Of a stretch of DNA of 64,000 nt, positions 11,303 to 22,454 are shown one piece after another (the first letter of the stretch is position 1; each line of letters opens with the position of its first letter). The position numbers and the translations under genes were made by a program. The notes under the pieces were generated by a model, which was given only the letters and a program-made list of their open reading frames with translations, was not told where the DNA came from and did not search any database. The stretch comes from Theristus sp. LFF4_11 (taxonomy: Eukaryota > Nematoda > Chromadorea > Monhysterida > Xyalidae): assembly GCA_030248135.1 (NCBI GenBank), contig JASANC010002613.1:1-64000 (forward strand), read 5' to 3'.

Positions 11303-12797
11303 CCTGTAATTAGGTAGTATCAGTACTTCTTGTCACGCAAATGCGGGACGGGACAGCCCTGCTGCGGAACGGGACACTGCGGGGCGGGACAGCCAAAAAT
11401 ATTTCCGTGACGGGAACGCGACTGTCCCGTCTCGTCCCACATTTTGCGGGACAGGCTGTCCAGCGCCCATCCCTATTAATAGTAGAAAATGCAAGTTTCC
11501 CTCCATGAAATGGGCAAAATTTTTTTCTGACATTCGCAGATTCGATGCCGCACTGCACTCCATGCCGCACTCGAATGACTGGCAAACAAAAAATTTCAAG
11601 CAATCCGCTGATGGACTGCTTTTGAACACGGCTCGCTGATTGATTGGTCTAACGAAAACCAATCAGCTCGATGCAGCCAATCAGTCTTAATTTTGTGGTG
11701 CACAAATTGCGTGTGTTTATCATCTTTGAATTCGATGCTGCCTGAAAATCAACAACGTGCACTCATAAACAACAGACTGTGCAGCTTACACTGACCACAG
11801 GCTAAAAATGAGCGGTCCGCAACTCTTCAGGCCGCAATTGAACACACACCGACCGCGGAACGTTGGTTTCATTGACGACCTTGTCCTTGAGACAAAAAAG
11901 AAAACCGAAAAAGTCAACCTGCAATGCGCACAACCACTGTCGACTCGAGGACTTCAGCGCTACCATCAGCCAATCAAGAACGAAATCAAAAACCACCACA
12001 GTTCTTGATTGATTGGATTGAATAAAATCATTTTTGGAGAATCTGCTCAGCTTCAATTTTCTGATTGAAAAACAAGTGTCGAATTGGCAGGATCCAAAAA
12101 ATGCAATGTCACTGCTCAATCCAACACTCATTATTCAAATAATAATGCAGTTATTCAATTCAGTTCAGTCAGTTGGTCTTGATGCGAATTAATGCAACTG
12201 CAGTCGGCCAGTAGTTTCAAGATTTCAAGCTCGGCCACTCCTATCGAACCGATTCATTCAATTATTCAACGGTTAATTTCAATTCATTTATTCTTGATAA
12301 AGAAAGTAAACCAAAGCTCACAATTCTGACCGTGAGTGAGCCCATCGTCGTCGTTTTGTTCCTCTTACTGTCTAGATATCCAACCGAGATTCAAATTTTT
12401 CTCTCAAACAAAAAACGAAGTCAAAAAAGCTCAAAACAAACGTTCGTTCCTTTCCTTTCCTTTCTTTTTCATTTTGATTGGCATTTGTCCGCTTCCTCGG
12501 TACTAATTTACCGTTGGCGGACATTTAATTTGCGACATGAATACCAACCCTCTGTTCCGCGCCTGGTTTGGTCTTGTGTGATCCGCTGTTTTCGCTGATG
12601 TTTCAGCCAGACATAACATCCGTCTGCGCTGGTCATCATGCTTGATTCGGCTGTGCAGCCCGGGCCTGGTCGTACTGACGAGCCTCGGGGCCCGCGGTAC
12701 ACGCTTACCAGGCGAAACCGCAAGAAACAGTGCTTGCACGTTGTTATAAACATAATGGAGTGACTTTTCTTGCCGAGAACATTTTCTTATCTAAATT
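11303..12797. other. No gene supported
   Basis: 11330-11475 contains many GGGACGGGACAG-like words on both strands, a likely repeat; similar words are at 43520-43650. The frame at 12630-12765 includes AVQPGPGR, a fragment that looks like part of a retroelement, but it is too short to name. Confidence 0.35.
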
Positions 12798-14334
12798 CTA
12801 CGACTGTATTTCACGTGATGCCCAAAAACATCCGCCCTTTGCCACGAAAGCCGTTCGTTCCAATACCCTTGATCCACCGGGAATGTCGCGCGCGACGGTC
12901 GTGACCCGCGGCTGCTCAGCGGTGAACTGCACCGAGGCCGCATCGAACGCCCGCGTGACGCAGCCGAGTCGTACGACCAGTGCCATCTGGGCGATGTGCT
13001 CGCGGAGGGCGTGTGCGACCACTGCAACGAATGTTGTTGGGGGAGAAGTTGGTGATTGGGGCACATTGGACATTCCGACCGGTGTGTTGACGATCTCGCT
13101 GAGAACTGCTGGATTACTGTTTGTGCCGTTGTTTGCAGCTTGAATACAACACTTTACAATACCAGTTTACTAGCTTGGACAATACAGTTATTTTCGACTG
13201 CGTATGATCAACTACAGACTACAGTACATAAAAAACGTTTTGCCCAAAAAGCGACTTTACCGCTAAAGACCGCGTTTTACCCGGGTCAGTGGAGGTCGAC
13301 TCAGCCACATAACCGCTGCCGTCGGGCAGGCGCCTAACCGTACGGTTGATGTTTCGGTGATTCCTAAAAAGGATGTCGGTGAAATGCCGTTCGTCGCACG
13401 TGAGACCGTCGCCAGGTGCGGGCAACCTCCCGCCGAAGCCCGCGTCACCGCCACAGACCGTTCGCGACAGCGGGTTTGTCGGGGCCACGTTCGGGCAGCG
13501 GGCTCGACCTCCAGCCCCTCCACCTCCGTTGCTGAAATTATGCGGTTTGTGTCATCCATGTGAATAATTTACTGTAGCTTGGGGTTGTTTTGTTTTACTG
13601 TAGTTTTGTTTTGGATTTTTTACAGTCCATAAAAAGCAAATAATAATTGGTAAATACTCAGACAATATTGTAAAGTATCGTTTGTTTAAAACCGGCTACT
13701 CTTTTGCAGAATACAGAGCATGCGAAACTTTGTTTGCGAAAGCATGGGGAAGATTACAGTTGTGCGAAAAATGAATATGTTTTATATCGGGTTTGTTTGA
13801 CATCAAACACCCAATTTGTGGCTGAAAATCTGTTTTTCAACTCCTGTCCCGCACCCAACTGATCCTGCACCGCCGCGGCCCCCTGGCCCTCTGCCCCCTG
13901 GTCCTTGTCCGCCGCCACCTTGGCCCCTGAAATTACATTCGAATAGAATTCAGGGTGTATCACTCAATGTGCTGAAAAACACTGCCCAAGAAAAGTAGCC
14001 AACTGCAATCAATGAAACTGCTCATCTGGTCAGTACCTTTGGTTTTCCTTTTTGGATGAAGGTCAACAACTTATTGACAAACTGTTTTCAACGATGACTC
14101 AACAGTTTGTTTTATTTGTTGTTTTCAGAACAGAAAGAAGTATATCGAAATCTGAGGTAACTGAGAAGAGCAGCTGTTTTTAGTTTACAGAAAGGTAAAT
14201 AGAACAGAACAAGAAAAAAACTAAAAAAAACGTTTTTCAGACCTGCCACCTGGACGTGGTCGTGTGCCCCGTTGTCCTCCGACAGACACCAAAATGGCCA
14301 CAAAGGCAAACAGAAGCGGCCGTATTAGGAGCAT
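12798..14334 (-). CDS. Short secreted paralogue of the Cys-rich family (Gly-rich linker + C-terminal domain)
   Basis: Four exons on the minus strand: 14334-14243, 13926-13855, 13531-13281 and 13021-12798, with intron phases 2, 2 and 1; total 212 residues. The signal peptide is MLLIRPLLFAFVAILVSVGG. A Gly/Arg-rich stretch follows (GQGGGQGPGGRGPGG), then RCPNVAP, FGGRLPAPGDGLTC, and the C-terminal domain (FRNHRNINRTVRRLPDGSGY, then AHALREHIAQM, RAFDAASVQF, VTTVARDIPGG). The last two exons align throughout with the large gene at 22455-26355 and have the same phase-1 junction. It lacks all three Cys modules of that gene. The frame is open with canonical splice sites, so it is likely functional. 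The exon 2 donor (GG|GTGCGG) was chosen because it alone keeps the phase. The function is unknown; it should be secreted. Confidence 0.68.
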
Positions 14335-14377
14335 TCTGTTGGCTTGTTGAGCAAATATAGGTCAGGGAAGAATTGAA

Positions 14378-15240
14378 TTGGTTTTAATGCGATTTGGCTC
14401 ATATTTATACCGTTCTTTTGTTTCGTTCCGTTTTTTTATTGCTTGCGTCATTGCTTGTATTGTTTGCGTGGGTCAGTTCAAGATTTTCAAGATTCTCATT
14501 TATCTGTTGATAAGTTGTTCACAGTTAAAAATGTTGCACTTCAAAAACATTCAACCGTTCAAAAGCATGTCCTTTTTATTACGTAAGCACCAGTTGTTGC
14601 GACACTTTTTTATTTTCTTACACGTTCAATGTATTTGCTGTAGAATTGCTCTCTTTTTTAAAAATGTAAACAAATGGCCAATCACTCGGATTTGAACCAG
14701 TTTGTTTGCTTAGCTAGAAGTGCGTTTGCTGCTGTGTTGGGTTTTGCTTCTGAAGTGTTGGAAACGATAAGTCTGATCAACAATTGACTGTATTCTTCAA
14801 ACACACAGAAGGTGACATCGCAAAACAGAAATATACAGTAAACATACGAATTCAATTGAAAAATGCAACGAAAACTTCGACTTTTAAAGTCAGTCGAAAA
14901 ACCCGGACTGGACTTCAAAGACTTTGACTAAACTCAAGACATGAACATTTACTACGAAGATTTTTCACAATAACATGCGATTTTCGAAACGCCACAATGA
15001 TCACTTTCCAACAATCGGTATGTTGTCATTCTCAATCTCGCACGTTGTGTGCGTCACAATTGGACTTTGCCGCCCGTTCAACCGCCTGCCGACCCTTGTG
15101 AAATCGCTGACGCTGTTCGCGTGCGCACAAACGACCGCTTGCGCCAGTGGGGTGGTGGCGGTGACTTTCACCTGGACATTGAATGGCAGGATTACGAAAT
15201 TTCTGGTTGAACGTTTAATCACTTTAAACGAGTTAAACTA
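14378..15240. repeat. Duplicated segment (partner 21185-22317)
   Basis: The two copies are direct repeats that agree over nearly their whole length. Both contain a 38-codon plus frame (NHSDLNQFVCLARSAFAA) at about 14674 and 21761. Both also have a plus frame ending GGGDFHLDIEWQDYEISG at about 15208 and 22293. In the 22-kb copy that frame reads RVCTNDRLCQWRGGGD; here both Cys are Arg (RVRTNDRLRQWGGGGD), so this copy may be decaying. Confidence 0.7.
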
Positions 15241-15269
15241 GTTTAACTAGTTAAACGCTAGCTTAACTA

Positions 15270-15534
15270 CAGTGTGACTGAATAAATAATGCAGTCCATC
15301 AAGGCGGGATCAGTCGCAGACTAGGAGTTGTCTATTTCAAAAATGCAACATAATTCCTAATCATGAGTGCGAGGGAGAAAGAATGATCAGAATAGCACGT
15401 AGAATCCATTAGTTTTAAAAACAACACGTCATATTTGACACACAATTGGGTTTCTGAACGGTTTTCTCTTTCATTCAAATTTCGCGCGCTCCTTGCACCC
15501 TGAAAAAAGCTGCCATGTTTACTCGGCCACTCCG
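15270..15534 (-). mobile_element. GGCCGAATAAA-family MITE, copy 2
   Basis: It starts CAGTGTGACTGAATAAAT after a TA. The right end (GGCCACTCCG) lies close to the truncated Cys-module exon of the broken gene at 15562-19293. That exon keeps only its first eight codons or so (EQGACGEC), so loss of the rest is associated with this insertion. Confidence 0.75.
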
Positions 15535-16026
15535 TTGATTGCCAAATTGAATAACTTTGCACTCGCCGCAGGCGCCTTGTTCTGCAACACAAACTTTTTT
15601 CATTACCCCGCCGGTGTAGCTCCTCATTATTGCTGAACTAATTTCCGCACTATACACTGCAGTAAAAAATTAAAAGCACTAATTTCATAGAAAAAGTTGA
15701 CTTTGTTTGTGTGTGTTATCCAATGACAATTATTCGTTAAAACTCACGTGGAGCTCCGCAACTAGCCGGTGGAGTATCCCTTAGTATCACTTAGCCTATC
15801 CAAAAGTGGTCTTCTGCCCAAACTGCTCCCAGATGCGTGTGTCTCATTTGACTGGCATTTGTCTACTTCACAAAAGGAGTTTCGTCATCTCGAACGTTGT
15901 TCTCAAATCACTCTTAATTATAAGGAAGAAGAAGTTTTGAAAAAAAACGCACACTCACGTGGCGGTTCGCAGCCGTCCGGCAACGGCGGCAAACCGGGGC
16001 AGAAACAGTTGGCGGAGCAGTCCGGG

Positions 16027-16283
16027 CATAGTTGTTCTAGAGGGGGGGGGGGGTGGGGGGGCCCAAAAATTTTTCGAATCTATCTCTATCAGAAAGTTTT
16101 TTTGGCTCAGCTATTATCTATCTAAAAAAATTCTCAGCCAGCTATCTTCTGAAAATTTTTGTCTTCGAAGACATAAAATGAGTAAGTTTTTGACCAAAAT
16201 TGTCCAGCTATCTATCTATCTGAAAAATTTGCTCCAGCTATCTATATCGGCCCCCCCAACCCCCCGGCTCTGGAACAACTATG
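16027..16283. mobile_element. hAT-type MITE inside a coding exon
   Basis: The inverted ends are CATAGTTGTTC(T/C)AGAG and the 8-base duplication AGTCCGGG is at 16019-16026 and 16284-16291. The intact gene has a single AGTCCGGG at this point (about 25682). The interior has a 12-base G run, a matching C run, and TATCTATC repeats. Confidence 0.9.
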
Positions 16284-17088
16284 AGTCCGGGTTGAACGAG
16301 CCGATGCGGCAGCGCTGACCGCAGTTGGCGTTGCACGCGGCGCACGCGCCTTGCTCTGCGGGGTGGAGTGGTTGGTTTTAGAGCACGTTTTTGGATAGTT
16401 TACATTATTTGTGCAAATGTTTGTATTTCTTTCTTTCCAATTTTTGATCTAAAGTTTCAATCGGAAAAAAATACAGTATAGAAATACTGAGCGTGACTCC
16501 CTTCTGATGTGGCAAAAACACAATCAAAATGGTCAAATACCGCGCGCACCGCGCATGCTAGAAATCAGAAATTGGGCTAGGAGCAGCTTAGTTTTCATTT
16601 CTTTGATTGCCTTTCGACGAAAAAAAACAGATTAGTGTCCTATTAGCCGTGAAATTGCTTGATTTTTTCAAAAATATTTCTTGCTTTTGTAGTTTTCACA
16701 TTCGAATTTAATTATTCATGAATATATATCTTGGTCACGATGACAAAGCGAATAAATTCAGTGAATAAACAATCACAAAGTTCCGTCTTTTTTCGATCCA
16801 ATCAACATCATTGACAATCCACAAAACCACCATTTTTGTGCACATGAAAAGCAAATTGGCACGAGAAATATGTTTAACGATAAAACATGACAATGGATGC
16901 AGCGACATCAAAAGAAACGCAAGTGAAAACAACAGAAAAACAAAGACGCAAGAACGAGTGCAAGACAAAAAACTCAAAACACAAAAAAGTGCATGACAGC
17001 TTGGCTTTAGTTTTGCTTGAATTTGTTTGCAATTTTACTTTTGGCGCATGCTTTGCCGCGATGGATTTGCTTATCAACCTTTCAGACC

Positions 17089-19144
17089 ATGTCAAGAACA
17101 ACAATAATAAAGCGAAAATTGCTGAAAATTGACAAATGTTTGAAAGCGCGTAAAGTCGTCGAGTCCGATCACGACTACACCACCGTTCCGCCACAACTGG
17201 CGCTGGTCGATCACGATTATGAAACCGTGATCGCAGCTGAGCCGACGAAACGAGCTTTCTCGCGGCCGCACACAACTGCGGTCTTGGGCGACCGAACAAA
17301 CTTTAACGGTTCAGAAAAACAGTACAAAATCGAGGCTGCCATTTTATCTTTAAATGCGAGCTTTGCGCAACAACAAATGTGTGTGAAAGGCAAACCATAC
17401 CCGGGCGACGATGTGAGGTATAGCCTATTTCTCTCCGTCAAGGACGTCATGTTTTGAGGGCTGCACACAACGGTACCCCACACCGTCCCACGGGTATGGT
17501 GCAAACTTCTCAAACCGTCAAATGTCAAAAAATTGCCGTCCCCAATCAGCAAACCACAGCACTACCACCACCATCAGCACCAGTCGTCGTCATCGCCACC
17601 ACCATCATCGACGTCGTCGTCGTCATCGCCACCACCATCAGCGTCGTAGTCGTCGTCATCGCCGCCACCATCATCGACGTCGTCGTCGACATCGCCGCCA
17701 CCATCAACGTCGTCGTCGTTGTCATCGGCACCACCATCAACGTCGTCGTCGTTGTCATCGGCACCACCATCAACGTCGTCGTCGTTGTCATCGGCACCAC
17801 CATCAGCGTCGTCGTCGTCGTTGTCATTGGCGATGAAGTGGCGTTGGGCGACACGCCACGTCGCATCATACCCGGGCGCATTCTCGTTTGCATGCTGCTG
17901 CTGTTGCGCGTGCTCACCCGAATATTGTGCATTTCTAAAAGAGACAAAAAAGAACTGCCCGATTTGCAGCAAAAAACGATGCAAAATGCACCCATTTGGA
18001 TGCAAAAAAAACTAGACCCAAAGCATGTCTGCTCACCGATGCCGTTGGTGAGCGTTTGTAGCAGCGCGTGTGCGACTGGCGGTGCCGTTGATTGGCCGTG
18101 CGTGACGGCTGCCGCCACGAGGCTGAACTTGGTGGCGCTGAAGAAAGACACACGGTGAGAGTGTCAGTCAATTTTCATAGCAACGACGACCAGAAAATTG
18201 AAACCATAACGAAACGAAAACGCAACGCAAACCAGACTGGTCGAGTGCGATGGAGTTTGACCATGCACGAAGCCCGTCTGCTGATTGTGTTGCGCACCCA
18301 GCGCTGCTCGGTTTGACAGCGCAATGCGGCCGCCACTGTTCGCTGCAAGCAGTGATGATTGTGTTGTCGTTTGCAATAGTGCACCACTTGCCAACATCCA
18401 ATTTGACACATCCAACATCCAACGAGACACAAACAAAACAGACACAAAAACGCCAATCAAACATGGCGTGCACTGCACCCGGTGAAGCAGCATGGCGTCT
18501 TTTTCTTCCTCCTCGTCCACGAAACGACGCGAACAGCTTGGAGGCGGAGCGACTCAAAATGAACGCTGAATCGATGATCTCGTTGATCATCTCCAGGTCC
18601 TCGACGAAGTCGTTGAGCGCCGTCGACATTGCTATTGGTGCAAATTGCAAAGTGCACGTGCAATACAACGGATCTGCGAATTTGCAAAATCACGGCGCTC
18701 TTTACTAATGCGTGGCCCAAGACAAAATAAATGGCCCAAGACTAGGGTTGTTTGTTAAACAAAAATCGAAATTTAAAAAAGTGATTGAAAAAAACAAAAA
18801 TGCCGATTTATTTTTAAATTCGAAAATTTTTCCTTTAATATGCTCTGAACACCTTAATTTTTGGCACAATTTCTTGAAAGTTCCACAACACTTTTCTCAG
18901 ATATTACCTCGTAAAACTGTCAGCAGTCGATTTTGGACCGTTTTACCGACTGATTTTAGGCTTCGACAACATCGGCGATGACGTTTTTGAGCGTCCCACA
19001 GCTTGGCTTACCATTTACGATGCAGATAAAGTTGACGATTCGCCTTGCAATCTGAATTCTGAGCGTCCGAGCTGCTCCGTTTGCAAGCGCTACGTTGTAT
19101 GGTTGCTGTTTCGCGTCCTGTCGTCGCGACATCATCAAAATTGA
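17089..19144 (+). CDS. Candidate split gene, only first and last exons recognised
   Basis: The first exon (17089-17417) begins at ACCATG directly after an acceptor-like CAACCTTTCAG. It reads MSRTTIIKRKLLK, then a repeated DHDYTTV / DHDYETV pair with GC3-rich codons, and ends GKPYPGDDV with the donor AG|GTATAG. The last exon (18960-19144) follows GATTTTAG and reads FDNIGDDVFERPTAW to RVLSSRHHQN and a stop, again coding-like (Cys pairs SPCN, SCSVC). The phases (2 out, 1 in) do not join directly, so at least one exon between them is missing from this model. It lies inside the long gap of the broken Cys-rich copy. No family is recognised; the model is tentative. Confidence 0.35.
17574..18629 (-). 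CDS. Candidate low-complexity protein with acidic Asp/Gly repeats
   Basis: Four exons, 18629-18479, 18342-18233, 18137-18037 and 17934-17574, join in frame (phases 1, 0, 2) through canonical GT/AG sites to give 240 residues. Residues 1-37 form a likely helix (MSTALNDFVEDLEMINEII) written in strongly GC3-biased codons. A basic patch (RGRGGRKRRH) follows, then Gln/His/Ser-rich sequence. The C-terminal ~85 residues are mostly Asp/Gly, built on an 11-residue repeat DDNDDDVDGGA encoded by a 33-base minisatellite, ending DDWC. The minisatellite is open in all frames, so frame choice there rests on the upstream exons. No signal peptide and no known family. It sits antisense to and between the exons of the plus-strand candidate, and both cannot be certain. 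Confidence 0.42.
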
Positions 19145-19234
19145 TGGAATTTCAAGCCGGTATGTGTGTTTTCACTTGAGCTGAGGACAATTAGTGACGT
19201 TTGGGGGTCAAAACACATGAAGAGGCATGGTAAC

Positions 19235-21060
19235 GATGCCAGTGTGACGCCGAAAAACACCAAGGGAAAGAATAGCAGCATGAACATGTTCATAATGACG
19301 GAGCGATGGGATAACTTTGGCTAATGGTTTGGTTTACCGTATTTGGTTTTCAAAACTCAGAGGTAAAGCCTTTTCAAGTGAAGCTTATACAGTCAGTTGA
19401 CCAACCTCCAGACCAGTTTCGCACCCATTTATAGCCGCGCAAATCCCGTGTCTGCATCTGCCCACACGAAATTCTGCAGAAGCAAAAGTTTGGAATTCTT
19501 GCAACTTTCTCATGTTTTGCGTGTTTGAACCAGATTCATTTTAGTTATTTTACTGCTGTAAAAGGTTACATTGCACTTTTTATGTGCGACCGTTTCAGAG
19601 AAACACCACGCGGGTTTTTTTGCGCCAAAGTTGTTTATTTTATTATGATGACTTTGATTCATTGAATTTGACAAGCCAAAGCCAAACTTGGGACGGAGAG
19701 AAAAATCACGTGAAAAACCATGCTGCCTGGTCAATGTATTCGTTTTTCAGTTGTCGTCGATTTCAGTTATTCCAAAACACAACGTTTCACGAAAGCTGTC
19801 TTGATACGATGTTGCTGGTACAGAACCCTGACCATCAAGGAAACAATTGTCAGATTCTGATAATGCATTCCAGAATCTTTTTCTTCACTGCTCATTTCTT
19901 AACTACTCGGTATTACAATTTTTACGACTTTTATTTTTACTTTTGCTATTACTGATAATAACAAATACTTTTCAGAAAGTTAGATCGTTTCGAGACCCAA
20001 TTACAGTCTGTTTACTCCATGTGAATAGAATTTCGACTGTAAATGCAAACAAAATGTCGCAAACATTGCAGTCTGTTTGCCATGCCAATATATTCATCTG
20101 AATATAAAAACGCAATGTCGCACGCACCTGTCAATTCACGCCAATTAGGAACATTTGGTGAATTTGCGTGGGCTTTGAACGAGTTTGTCTACTTTCTATA
20201 TGATCTGTACTTGTCATTTTTGTAAATTCGATTTGAAATCTGCGTTTTTGTTGTGCAGGACACCAGGAATTAGCATAAAATATGGGCAAAATACGCAAAA
20301 AACAAATTTGTTGTAATTATGATCGAAATCCCTTGATCCATGCGTTCGGAATAACACAATCAAACAAATTCTCCATGCACGGATACATGTGCACACACTA
20401 GCTTGTGTGTTCAAAAATACAGTAAAAAATTCGTGTTAGTTTCTGTCCAGATCTTGACAAGGCGACAGTAACCAGCGTGCGAGTTCTGAGCGAAACGAAA
20501 CCTGTGACAGTTTGAATGAATCGAAAAGGGCAGATCAGAACCGCAAAAACTTTGAAAATAAACCATGATCGTCAGCTGCTGCTTTGTGACAAGCGATGTG
20601 CAGCTTGAAATTCACAACCGTTGCTGTGCTAGTGTTCACAACTGGTCAGATTTCTAATTCACAAAATTCCTCTCTTTCTTGATTCCTATTCCAAAAACGG
20701 TGTTTTCAAACTTCAACAACATGATCATCACTTCACCATCCCAGTCATCCATCGTTGGAGGGGGGGGGCGTTTTTTGGGGTGAAGATGGAATGTGGCATT
20801 TTACCTGCAATCATAAAATAAAAATGCAACATTGTGTAAATCTAATCCAGCATCGACATTTTTAAGTCCCAGTCTGAAGGCCAGAAAATACTCTCTTTGC
20901 GGCACAGTTTATTTCGATCGGCAATAAGGTTTGCTTTGATTTACGCAGATTTTGTGCTTATTTCAGATCGCGGGTATACTGCGAAGAATCCGATGGCGTT
21001 TTAAAAAGATAGCTCAGCTTGGTGTTCCTGCACTTCGTTCTGTACTGCTGCAAACATTGC
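19235..21060. repeat. Duplicated upstream region (partner 26300-28330)
   Basis: Sequence upstream of the broken signal exon runs parallel to that upstream of the intact gene for roughly 1.8-2 kb, with small insertions (for example 26870-27000 only in the partner). The TATA motif region CACCCATTTATAGCCGCGC is kept in both. No open frame is conserved between the two copies beyond the signal exon. Confidence 0.8.
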
Positions 21061-21153
21061 ACTCAAACACACTGGCACACGTGTTAGCGTGTATGAGGCA
21101 GCCGTGTGTTTGATGTTGTGTTAATAATAGGTTGATTTGAAGAATGGTTGATT

Positions 21154-21725
21154 GATTAATAATAAAGAACTGAATTGATTTTATTGCGATTTGGCTCATA
21201 TATTTATACCGTTCTTTTGTTTCGATCTGTTTTTTATTGCTTGCGTCAGTTGTGAGATTGTAACATTGTTTGCGTGGGTCAGTTCATGATTTTCAAGATT
21301 CTCATTTATCTGTTGATAAGTTGTTCACGAGTTAAAAATGGTCCACTTCAACCGTTCAAAAGCATGTCCTTTTTATTACGTCAGCACCAGTTGTTGCGAC
21401 ACTTTTTTATTTTCTTACACGTTCAATGTATTTGCTCTAGATTAATAATAAAGAACTGAATTGATTTTATTGCGATTTGGCTCATATATTTATACCGTTC
21501 TTTTGTTTCGATCTGTTTTTTATTGCTTGCGTCAGTTGTGAGATTGTAACATTGTTTGCGTGGGTCAGTTCATGATTTTCAAGATTCTCATTTATCTGTT
21601 GATAAGTTGTTCACGAGTTAAAAATGGTCCACTTCAACCGTTCAAAAGCATGTCCTTTTTATTACGTCAGCACCAGTTGTTGCGACACTTTTTTATTTTC
21701 TTACACGTTCAATGTATTTGCTCTA
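21154..21725. repeat. 286-bp direct tandem duplication
   Basis: Two units (21154-21439 and 21440-21725) beginning ATTAATAATAAAGAACTG are, as far as I can read, identical. The corresponding segment at 14378 has one copy. This is a recent local duplication. Confidence 0.85.
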
Positions 21726-21759
21726 GAATTGCTCTCTTTTTAAAAAAAATGTAAACAAA

Positions 21760-22317
21760 TGGTCAATCACTCGGATTTGAACCAGTTTGTTTGCTTAGCT
21801 AGAAGTGCGTTTGCTGCTGCGTTGGGTTTTGCTTCTGAAGTGTTGGAAACGATAAGTCTGAACAACAATTAAATGTATTCTTCAAACACACAGATGATGA
21901 CATCGCAAAACAGAAATATACAGTAGACATACGAATTCGATTGAAAAATGCAACGAAAAATTCGACTTTCAAAGTCAGTCGAAAAACCCGGACTCGACAT
22001 CAAAGACTTTGACTAAACTCAAGACATGAACATTTACTACGAAGATTTTTCACAATAACATGCGATTTTCGAAACGCCACAATGATCACTTTCCAACAAT
22101 CGGTATGTTGTCATTCTCAATCTCGCACGTTGTGTGCGTCACAATTGGACTTTGCCGCCCGTTCAACCGCCTGCCGACCCTTGTGAAATCGCTGACGCCG
22201 TTCGCGTGTGCACAAACGACCGCTTGTGCCAGTGGCGTGGTGGCGGTGACTTTCACCTGGACATTGAATGGCAGGATTACGAAATTTCTGGTTGAACGTT
22301 TAATCAAGTTAAACTAG
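21760..22317. repeat. Duplicated segment (partner 14674-15240)
   Basis: This is the rest of the repeated block described at 14378-15240, immediately downstream of the intact Cys-rich gene. It keeps the version of the plus frame with two Cys (RVCTNDRLCQW). Confidence 0.65.
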
Positions 22318-22454
22318 CTAGATTAACTAGTTAAACTATACTTTTGGTGAGAAAGCGGAAACAGTTTCCAGTTTGACACTGTGGAGGAGATTCATAGAAA
22401 TCGTGAATTTCGTGCTCTTGACAAACGCACTGGCAGTACACATCTGCCTACATG

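Larger units (their letters stand above)
15562..19293 (-). pseudogene. Broken copy of the Cys-rich secreted gene
   Basis: Pieces align with the intact gene at 22455-26355. The signal exon (19293 to about 19235; MNMFMLLFFPLVFFGVTLA) has lost its splice donor after LA. Cys module exon 3 (16355-15959) is interrupted by a 257-base hAT-type insert plus an 8-base duplication; 397 bases minus 265 leaves exactly the 132 of the intact exon. The tail of exon 5 survives at about 15749-15780. Exon 6 is cut short at about 15562 next to a MITE. No counterpart of exons 2, 4 or 7 was found. The 265-base addition shifts the frame. It cannot encode the family protein, though its upstream region still matches. 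Confidence 0.8.

Noticed and set aside
12630..12765. Frame with AVQPGPGR, possibly a LINE ORF or 2A-like start
   Set aside because: Too short, with no reverse transcriptase or endonuclease sequence nearby.
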